5,552 nt of DNA. It comes from Actinobacteria bacterium ATB1 (GTDB lineage: Bacteria; Actinomycetota; Acidimicrobiia; UBA2766). The stretch spans positions 1-5,552 of the forward strand of contig QWHP01000215.1 of assembly GCA_021404985.1 (NCBI GenBank), written 5' to 3'. The notes beneath the pieces are model-generated. The model did no database searches. It had not been told where the DNA came from and was given only the letters and a program-made list of their open reading frames with translations. This document shows, in pieces, positions 1 through 4,579 of the stretch. Positions within the stretch are counted from its first letter, which is position 1, and each line of letters starts with the position of its first letter. A program made the position numbers and the translations under genes.

Positions 1-813
1 GCGGCATGCGAGGTCGTTGTAGAAGTTGCGTCCCTTCGCGCCCATACCGCCGATGTAGAGCGCCATCATCGGTTTGACGACGTTGCGGGCGACCTCGACG
101 TCGTCCATGAGGACGACGGGCACGGTCGGGGCGATGTCGAAGTCTCCGAGGGACTTGGGCTTGCCCGATGCCTTCTCGGCGCGGGCGAAACCCTCCCTGA
201 TCGGCTGTGCGAACACGTCTGTCTTGTAGGGGCTGTAGAAGACGGGAAGCCAGCCGTCGGCGATCTCGGCCGTCAACGCGACGTTCTTGGGTCCCAGCGA
301 TGCGAGGTAGACCGGGATCTCGTTGCGCACCGGGTGAAGGATGAGCTTCAGGGGCTTGCCGAGACCGGTCGCGTCGTCACCCCGGTAGGGGATGTCGTAG
401 TGGGTTCCGTGGTGCTCGAGGGTCTCCTCGCGTCGCAGGATCGTGCGAACGATCTCGACGTACTCCCGCGTCTTCTCGAGGGGCTTCCCGTACGGTTGGC
501 CGTGCCAACCCTCGACCACCTGGGGACCGGACAGTCCCAGGCCCATGAGGAACCGACCTCCGGTCAAGAGGTCGATCGTGGATGCGGTCATGGCAGTCAT
601 GGCAGGCGTGCGTGCCGGCATCTGCATGATCGCCGTCCCGACGTTGATCTGCTCGGTCTGGGCGCCGAGCCAGGTCGCCACGGTGACTGCATCCGCGCCG
701 TACGCCTCTGCCGTCCAGACGGAGTGGAATCCGAGGCGGTCGGCTTCCTGCACCAGGGGCAGGTTCCTCTTCGCCTCCGCTGCCATGTAGCCGAAGTTCA
801 ACCCGAGCCGCAT
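1..813 (-). CDS. LLM-class F420-dependent oxidoreductase (Rv3520c-like), 3' end missing
   Basis: Read on the minus strand, an open frame starts at ATG 813-811 and runs off the left edge after 271 codons; family members are about 340-350 residues, so roughly the last fifth is missing. It begins MRLGLNFGYM and keeps the features of flavin/F420-dependent luciferase-like TIM-barrel enzymes: an early EADRLGF helix (23-29), WTAEAYGADA (33-42), GTAIMQMPARTP (59-70), GGRFLMGLGLSGPQVVEGW (85-103), and GPKNVALTAEIADGWLP (174-190) followed by FYSP (192-195). The GLGLSGPQVVEGW, GPKNVAL, FYSP and ALYIGGMGA (251-259) blocks match remembered M. tuberculosis Rv3520c closely. Such enzymes are cytosolic and use F420 (or FMN) to oxidise or reduce small organic substrates; the substrate here is unknown. 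The start is supported by GGAGAAGG (824-817) with 7 nt between GGAG and ATG. It is transcribed divergently from the DUF501 operon. Confidence 0.93.
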   Translation of the reverse strand, partial: MRLGLNFGYMAAEAKRNLPLVQEADRLGFHSVWTAEAYGADAVTVATWLGAQTEQINVGTAIMQMPARTPAMTAMTASTIDLLTGGRFLMGLGLSGPQVVEGWHGQPYGKPLEKTREYVEIVRTILRREETLEHHGTHYDIPYRGDDATGLGKPLKLILHPVRNEIPVYLASLGPKNVALTAEIADGWLPVFYSPYKTDVFAQPIREGFARAEKASGKPKSLGDFDIAPTVPVVLMDDVEVARNVVKPMMALYIGGMGAKGRNFYNDLACR

Positions 814-849
814 CCACCTTCTCCGATCTGTTTCTCCCGCCGAAGCCTA

Positions 850-893
850 GGTGGCCGGTGTGAAACGGCCGAAGGCCGCCAAGGCCAGCCACC
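850..893. repeat. Two-tier inverted repeat (hairpin)
   Basis: The outer arms GGTGGCCGG (850-858) and CCAGCCACC (885-893) pair at 8 of 9 positions. Inside them CGGCC (866-870) and GGCCG (874-878) form a perfect 5-bp stem around GAA; on the minus strand this is a CUUCGG-like stem-loop. It lies 26 nt upstream of the oxidoreductase ribosome-binding site, so it may fold in that gene's 5' leader. There is no flanking T-run on either strand, so a classical intrinsic terminator is unlikely. The role is unknown. Confidence 0.5.
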
Positions 894-912
894 GTTCGGG
901 GTTTGGGGGGTA

Positions 913-959
913 GCTGCCTCTCGCAACGAGCTCGTGACCAGCACATTCAAACAGGCAGC
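913..959. repeat. Inverted repeat GCTGCCT/AGGCAGC
   Basis: GCTGCCT (913-919) and AGGCAGC (953-959) are perfect 7-bp arms around a 33-nt loop. The flanks also partly complement one another: GTTTGGGGG at 901-909 against CCCCCAAC at 973-980, giving a larger but interrupted dyad. The loop contains the palindrome ACGAGCTCGT (926-935) and the 15-bp shared word. It could be an operator or a folded RNA; this is pattern only. Confidence 0.35.
934..948 (+). repeat. Copy 1 of 15-bp dispersed word GTGACCAGCACATTC
   Basis: GTGACCAGCACATTC is identical to the minus-strand sequence at 4474-4460. In both places CGCAAC lies just upstream, separated by 6 nt here (922-927) and 3 nt in the other copy, so about 24-27 nt may be related. 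Neither copy is in an intact gene. The origin is unknown. Confidence 0.55.
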
Positions 960-1080
960 AAAGGGTAGGGAGCCCCCAACCACAAATGGCCTGCGCTTCG
1001 ATGATGAAGATGGCAAGTCCGGCTCCATGCTCCCAGGAGGCCGGGGGAGGGTGAGATCATCCCGAGCATTGACGGTCCAA

Positions 1081-1086
1081 TACACT
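1081..1086 (+). promoter_or_regulatory. Candidate -10 box of a leaderless promoter for the DUF501 operon
   Basis: TACACT fits the actinobacterial TAnnnT -10 pattern and ends 6 nt before the ATG at 1093, the distance expected if transcription starts at the A of the start codon. The ATG has no Shine-Dalgarno sequence, which supports a leaderless mRNA. No convincing -35 is present at 16-19 nt: the nearby TTGACG (1069-1074) is only 6 nt upstream of TACACT. Confidence 0.4.
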
Positions 1087-1087
1087 G

Positions 1088-1099
1088 CTTGCATGCAAG
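1088..1099. repeat. 12-bp perfect palindrome over the DUF501 start codon
   Basis: CTTGCATGCAAG is a perfect self-complementary 12-mer centred on the A/T of the ATG (1093-1095). It would overlap the transcription start of a leaderless transcript, a plausible operator position, but no regulator is known. Confidence 0.5.
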
Positions 1100-1605
1100 G
1101 CACCGAGCAGTCTGTGCCCGCGGTCGGCGACGACGTGGCGATCGAGGCGATGCTCGGGCGCCCGTCGCGCGCTCCCTCGACGGTCGTCTCACGTTGTCAC
1201 CTCGGTCTACCTGTCGTGATCCGGGTTCCGCCGCTGCTCGACGACGGAACGCCCTTTCCGACCCTCTACTGGCTCGTCTGCCCGCTCGCCGTGCGGCGCC
1301 TGGCCAAGCTGGAGTCGTCCGGGATCATGGCCGAGATGCAGGCTCGCCTGGACGTGTCCGGCGCGGACGCGGCGTACGCCGAGGAACGCGCACGCCATCT
1401 CACTGGTCGTGCGGACGTCACCCATGCGCCCCGTGGCGGAGTCGGCGGGGCACATGGCGGCATCAAGTGCCTCCATGCGCGCTTCGCGTACTTCCGTGCC
1501 GGCGGAGCTGATCCGGCCGGGGCCGAAGCGGCGGGACTCATCGGAGAGCTCGACTGCGCGGCGCCATGCGTCGGGCCCCGGACCGGCGGGGAGGAACGGG
1601 CATGA
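1093..1605 (+). CDS. DUF501 domain-containing protein (Rv1025-like)
   Basis: The protein has 170 residues, close to the family's usual 150-180. The DUF501 signature is clear: LGRPSR (21-26), a conserved RC pair (34-35) with GLPVV (38-42), DDGTPFPTLYWLVCP (50-64), LESSGIMAEMQ (73-83), and GGVGG...GIKCLHA (115-129) followed by AGGADPAG (136-143). DUF501 has no established biochemical function; its conserved Cys/His residues might bind metal (inference). In M. tuberculosis the homologue Rv1025 lies between the ftsB-like Rv1024 and ppx2 (Rv1026). Here its stop overlaps the ATG of the ppx gene (ATGA, 1602-1605), so the two are co-translated. The start is the least certain point: ATG 1093 has no ribosome-binding site but sits 6 nt after TACACT, and gives family-like length. 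An in-frame GTG at 1051 lies 10 nt after a perfect AGGAGG (1035-1040) and would add 14 residues. Confidence 0.9.
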   Translation: MQGTEQSVPAVGDDVAIEAMLGRPSRAPSTVVSRCHLGLPVVIRVPPLLDDGTPFPTLYWLVCPLAVRRLAKLESSGIMAEMQARLDVSGADAAYAEERARHLTGRADVTHAPRGGVGGAHGGIKCLHARFAYFRAGGADPAGAEAAGLIGELDCAAPCVGPRTGGEERA

Positions 1606-2534
1606 GCAGAGCCGCGGTCGACATAGGAACGAACTCTGTGCGACTCCTCGTGGTCGACGACACCGGGGCCGAGGTCGAACGTCACATGCGCATCACGCGC
1701 CTCGGGAAGGGCGTGGACGCGAACGGCAACCTCGACCGGGAGGCGATCGACAGGACGCTTGCCGTCCTGGTCGAGTACGCGGCGCGTCTCGAGGCGAACG
1801 GCGTGTCTGCCGTGCGTGCAGCTGCGACGAGTGCTGTTCGGGATGCGGGGAACGCCTCCGAGTTCGTCGGTCCAGCCTCGGAGGTCCTCGGCGTCGTGCC
1901 TGAGGTCATCAGCGGTCTCGAAGAGGCGGCACTCTCCTTCGCCGGAGCCACGGCCGGACTCGGCCGGGAGGGAGCCCCTTTCCTCGTCGTCGACATCGGG
2001 GGAGGGTCCACGGAGCTGATCTTCGGCTCGACCGATCCAGAGGGTGCCACCTCTCTCGACATGGGCTGTGTCCGTGTGTCGGAGCGGCATCTGCACTCCG
2101 ACCCACCTGCCCCCGCGGAACTGAATGATGCGCGGCGCATGGTCGAGGACCTGCTCACCGAGGCCGTTCGGGTGCTGCCCGACGAGCGCGCGAACACCCT
2201 GGTCGGTCTGGCGGGGACCGTCAGCACCCTCGCCGCCATGAACGTGGGTCTCCGGAGTTATGACCCGTCCGCCACCCATCACAGCAGCATCTCCCGCGAG
2301 GAGCTCGCTGCGATGCTCGACCGGCTTGCGTCAACTCCTCTCGTGACGCGGCGTAGCCTGATCATCGAGCCGGAGCGGGCCGACGTGATCGTCGGCGGCG
2401 CAGTCGTGCTGGCGACGATCCTCGACGTGTTCGGCTTCGGCTCGGTCCTCGTGTCGGAGCACGACATCCTCGACGGGCTCGTCGCCTCGATCGACGGGTC
2501 CCGGGAGAGCGGGGTCGATGAGCTTGCAACCTGA
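1602..2534 (+). CDS. ppx: Ppx/GppA-family exopolyphosphatase / pppGpp phosphohydrolase (Rv1026/Ppx2-like)
   Basis: The 310-residue protein is of the short actinobacterial type, without the C-terminal HD-like domain of 500-residue E. coli Ppx/GppA. It belongs to the ASKHA (actin/Hsp70-like) fold. Motifs in order: phosphate-1 DIGTNSVRLLV (7-17), AAATSAVRDAGN (73-84), ISGLEEA with the candidate catalytic Glu (103-109), phosphate-2 VVDIGGGSTELIFG (129-142), adenosine-type GLAGTVSTLAAM (202-213), and EPERADVIVGGA (256-267). The family releases phosphate from polyphosphate ends or from pppGpp in the cytosol; M. tuberculosis Ppx2 is its nearest positional match, and the preferred substrate cannot be read from sequence. 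ATG 1602 is preferred to upstream in-frame codons because GGAGG (1590-1594) lies 7 nt before it and it overlaps the DUF501 stop. The end overlaps the next gene by 17 bp. Confidence 0.93.
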   Translation: MSRAAVDIGTNSVRLLVVDDTGAEVERHMRITRLGKGVDANGNLDREAIDRTLAVLVEYAARLEANGVSAVRAAATSAVRDAGNASEFVGPASEVLGVVPEVISGLEEAALSFAGATAGLGREGAPFLVVDIGGGSTELIFGSTDPEGATSLDMGCVRVSERHLHSDPPAPAELNDARRMVEDLLTEAVRVLPDERANTLVGLAGTVSTLAAMNVGLRSYDPSATHHSSISREELAAMLDRLASTPLVTRRSLIIEPERADVIVGGAVVLATILDVFGFGSVLVSEHDILDGLVASIDGSRESGVDELAT

Positions 2535-4152
2535 TCTCCCCAAGTCGATCGAGCGGCTCGTGCAGGCGGCCGTCGTACCGATGGCGGCCATATCGGCGCA
2601 GGACGGTGTGGTCTTGCAGGCTTCTCCCGCCTTCGAGGCACTCGTGAGAGCCCCGGTCACTGGCGTCTCGTTGCGCGACTCCTATCCAGGCGCAACCGCC
2701 CTGAGGGACATGCTCGACCATGCGTCGGCCGGGACGGGGGCGGTCCGAGTCTTCGGCTTGGACGCGTTCGGTGTCACGATCGGGGCTTCTGCCACGGCCC
2801 AGAGCCTGGAGTGGGAGTGGGCGGCGACTCCTCTTCTCGCTTCAGACGGCGGTGTCGAGGTGATCCTCCTGACAGCGTCCGACGGTGCGGGTCAGGTGGA
2901 GGCGGCGGAGCGCATCGAGATGCTCGAGGGGCTCGTCTACCTGTCGAGACGGGTCTCGGCAGCCGAGGCGACCGAGAACCTCTACAGCGTGCTCGCCACG
3001 GACATCGGGTTGCTCCTCGGCGCGGGTGGTTGTCTGATCATGCGCCTCGACCAGACGCCGGACCGCGACCCGAACGCACGGATGGTGCGTCCGATGCTCC
3101 CCGCGTACGGGCTCGACGAGGAGACTCTGGAGCTCGAGCCCCTTCGCATCCAGCCCGGTACGCCTGCGTGGCGGGTGATATTCCAAGGCGAGACGTTTGC
3201 GAGCGACGATCTCGAGGGGGACCCCGAGCTCTCGATCTACAAGTCGTTCTTCCGGGGCCTCGGCGCAAAGAACGGCGCGGCAGTGCCGATGCGGGTGCGC
3301 GGGACGACACTCGCAGTGCTGATCGCCTTCAACAAGCCTGGGGGCTTCACCGCACACGACCTCGACCTCGCCGAGGTGTTCGCCGCCGAGGCAGCCCTGG
3401 CGATCGAGAACGCACGCCTCTTCCAACAGGAACACCTGATCGCGACGACGCTCCAGGAGGCCCTGCTTCCCGGACCCGTCCCGGACATCCCGGGACTCGA
3501 CCTCGCTGCGATCTACCGTCCGGCCGGCCCCGCCGGCTCCGTGGGTGGCGACTTCTACGACGTGTTCGCCATGAGCGACGGACGCTGGACCCTGATGCTC
3601 GGGGACGTCTCGGGCAAGGGGCCAGAGGCCGCGGCACAGACCGCGCTGGTTCGCCACATGGCACGCGGCCTCGTCCACAAGGACACACATCCGGGTCCGA
3701 TCGTGGCCGAGTTGAACCAGGCCGTGTGCGATCAGACCGATCCCGAGGGCTTCATCACGCTGCTCCTGGGCGTGTACGACCCCAGGACATCGCTTCTCCG
3801 GTGGGCGAACGCAGGGCATCCCCGTCCGCTCGTGTGGCGTAGGGGTCAGGCAGGCCGGACGCTCGGGACACCCGGTCGTGCGCTCGGGATCCTCGTCCAG
3901 GCCGACCTGCACGTGGACCGTCTCCGCCTCGCGCCCGGGGATGTGATCGTGTGGTACACCGACGGACTCGTCGAGGCGCGCCGTTCCGGTGGCGACCAGC
4001 TCGGCGTGGCCCCCCTCCTGCGCACGCTCGAGGGGATTGCCGAGCACAGCGCGGCCGAGGTGGCGGAGGCGCTGTACAGCCGTGCCATCGCACACTGCGG
4101 CCGCCTCGAGGACGACGTCGCGATCCTCGTGGCGAAGAAGACGTCCGAGTAG
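2518..4152 (+). CDS. PAS/GAF-sensor SpoIIE-type PP2C serine phosphatase
   Basis: The 544-residue, apparently soluble protein (no signal peptide or membrane helix seen) has three parts. Residues about 10-120 look like a divergent PAS domain (AISAQDGVVLQASPAFEALV, 24-43); about 130-300 is a GAF domain ending in the helix LAEVFAAEAALAIENARLF (284-302), which leads into the linker ATTLQEALLPGPVPDIPG (309-326) typical of RsbU-like proteins. Residues about 327-540 form the SpoIIE/PPM phosphatase, with the metal-binding motifs intact: VGGDFYD (342-348), GDVSGKG (362-368), NAGHP (431-435), YTDGLVEAR (480-488) and LEDDVAIL (530-537). Such enzymes dephosphorylate anti-sigma-factor antagonists; signals sensed by PAS/GAF domains control activity. 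No STAS or anti-sigma gene is visible nearby, so the partner is unknown. ATG 2518 overlaps ppx by 17 bp, with GGGAG (2503-2507) 10 nt upstream, so it is probably the third gene of the operon. It ends in TAG. Confidence 0.93.
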   Translation: MSLQPDLPKSIERLVQAAVVPMAAISAQDGVVLQASPAFEALVRAPVTGVSLRDSYPGATALRDMLDHASAGTGAVRVFGLDAFGVTIGASATAQSLEWEWAATPLLASDGGVEVILLTASDGAGQVEAAERIEMLEGLVYLSRRVSAAEATENLYSVLATDIGLLLGAGGCLIMRLDQTPDRDPNARMVRPMLPAYGLDEETLELEPLRIQPGTPAWRVIFQGETFASDDLEGDPELSIYKSFFRGLGAKNGAAVPMRVRGTTLAVLIAFNKPGGFTAHDLDLAEVFAAEAALAIENARLFQQEHLIATTLQEALLPGPVPDIPGLDLAAIYRPAGPAGSVGGDFYDVFAMSDGRWTLMLGDVSGKGPEAAAQTALVRHMARGLVHKDTHPGPIVAELNQAVCDQTDPEGFITLLLGVYDPRTSLLRWANAGHPRPLVWRRGQAGRTLGTPGRALGILVQADLHVDRLRLAPGDVIVWYTDGLVEARRSGGDQLGVAPLLRTLEGIAEHSAAEVAEALYSRAIAHCGRLEDDVAILVAKKTSE

Positions 4153-4199
4153 CCGAACAGTCAGGCGAACAGACGGAAGTCACAACCAAGGCGTTCGTA

Positions 4200-4335
4200 G
4201 GTGAGGAGCTGTATGCCTCGACGAGCGAGTGGCCTATCGTGGCGGGACTCGGTCCAAGGCACGGCGAGCCTTGTCATGAAGCGTGTGCCACGTCGCGAAG
4301 GCCGCGACCATCACGCTGGAATCCACCGCTCTCAC
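4200..4335 (-). pseudogene. Remnant of a VapC-like PIN-domain toxin (frameshifted, C-terminal half missing)
   Basis: On the minus strand GTG 4335-4333 starts a frame reading VRAVDSSVMVAAFATWHTLH and continuing DKARRALDRVPPR to a TAG at 4236-4234. This is the N-terminus of an actinobacterial PIN toxin: VDSS carries the first metal-binding Asp (residue 5), and AAFATWH..H..ARRAL is the usual first helix-loop. A change of frame restores the next conserved block, HSLVEAYS (4231-4208), with the expected catalytic Glu; a further one-base loss would restore VLT (to about 4200). Family members have about 130 residues, but only about 61 codons fit before the spoIIE-like gene stops at 4152, so the C-terminal half and the remaining acidic residues are gone. 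The GTG overlaps the antitoxin stop (GTGA, 4335-4332), as in working vapBC pairs. An intact toxin would be a ribonuclease; this one should be inactive. Identification is from remembered family patterns. Confidence 0.75.
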
Positions 4336-4517
4336 CGACGGATCCGTTCCACGGTCTGGCGGACTGTCTCGGGTGTGGGCGAGGGAAGATCCCCGTCAGG
4401 GACGGCTGCGAGGCCGGCGTTCCGTAGCTGAAGGCGGATTCTGGGGCACACGCGAACGCGAATGTGCTGGTCACAGGGTTGCGGGGTGGTCTGAGAGCCC
4501 GAAACGCCTAGATACAC
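4332..4517 (-). pseudogene. Remnant of an AbrB-type VapB antitoxin
   Basis: The minus-strand frame ending at TGA 4334-4332 finishes GLAAVPDGDLP, then PTPETVRQTVERIRR. This resembles the C-terminal tail of AbrB/SpoVT-fold antitoxins, where a VAVPDGDLPPLT-type segment precedes an amphipathic toxin-binding helix. PRIRLQL just upstream could match the usual P-MRLE-type stretch. The N-terminal DNA-binding swapped hairpin (the RVVIPKAFRDALGL type) is not readable as one frame; a degenerate trace, AFRALRPP (about 4508-4485 in another frame, preceded by a TAG), may be what remains. No plausible start codon with a ribosome-binding site is seen. It overlaps the toxin remnant by GTGA. The upstream end probably disappears at the insertion sequence. 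It could be a chance frame, but pairing with the PIN remnant makes that unlikely. Confidence 0.6.
4460..4474 (-). repeat. Copy 2 of 15-bp dispersed word GTGACCAGCACATTC
   Basis: The minus strand from 4474 to 4460 reads GTGACCAGCACATTC, identical to plus-strand 934-948. It lies inside the antitoxin remnant, in a part with poor family similarity, and is also preceded by CGCAAC on that strand. Confidence 0.55.
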
Positions 4518-4567
4518 GCTTCGTTAGCGAATGCTCGTCTGACATTGATGTGCCGGCTATCGTGCTG

Positions 4568-4579
4568 GATACATGTATC
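4568..4579. repeat. 12-bp perfect palindrome over the transposase start codon
   Basis: GATACATGTATC is a perfect self-complementary 12-mer whose centre is the A/T of the ATG at 4573-4575. It may be a binding site for the transposase or a repressor, or an mRNA fold that hides the start; there is no strong ribosome-binding site. Confidence 0.5.

Larger units (their letters stand above)
814..1092. other. Divergent intergenic region with inverted repeats
   Basis: These 279 bases separate the minus-strand oxidoreductase from the plus-strand DUF501 gene and must hold both promoters. I see no convincing gene. Visible content: the oxidoreductase ribosome-binding site (824-817); a two-tier hairpin (850-893); a G-run block, GGGG-TTT-GGGGGG (898-910); a second inverted repeat (913-919 with 953-959) enclosing the 10-bp palindrome ACGAGCTCGT (926-935) and a 15-bp word repeated near 4460; a strong AGGAGG (1035-1040); and TACACT just before the DUF501 start. 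No good -35/-10 pair for the oxidoreductase was recognised. Confidence 0.7.

Noticed and set aside
1069..1074. TTGACG as a -35 box for the DUF501 promoter
   Set aside because: It is only 6 nt from TACACT, and at 17 nt downstream the hexamer is CATGCA, a poor -10.
334..1092. Open plus-strand frame extending the DUF501 frame 253 codons upstream
   Set aside because: It runs antisense through the oxidoreductase gene, shows no family similarity, and reflects GC-rich codon bias. DUF501 similarity begins only after 1093.
1266..2282. Long minus-strand frame opposite DUF501 and ppx
   Set aside because: No domain or ribosome-binding site was recognised, while the opposite strand encodes clear Ppx/GppA motifs.
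2842..4095. Long open frame (417 codons) antisense to the spoIIE-like gene
   Set aside because: The plus strand carries all the PP2C motifs in order; the antisense frame has no recognisable domain and is typical of GC-rich shadow frames.
4255..4273. Hairpin CAAGGC-7 nt-GCCTTG as terminator of the operon
   Set aside because: The stem is only 6 bp, has no T-run, and lies within the toxin remnant as coding-derived sequence about 100 nt past the stop.
4451..4462. Tandem CGCGAA x2, and paired GAACAG at 4155-4160 and 4166-4171
   Set aside because: Two short copies each, with no flanking array or conserved spacing; likely chance in GC-rich decaying DNA.
4153..4572. tRNA or attachment site between the operon and the IS
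   Set aside because: No T-arm-like GGTTCGANNC or clover-leaf pattern was seen on either strand, and no direct repeat marks an integration site. No CRISPR-type repeats are present in the window.
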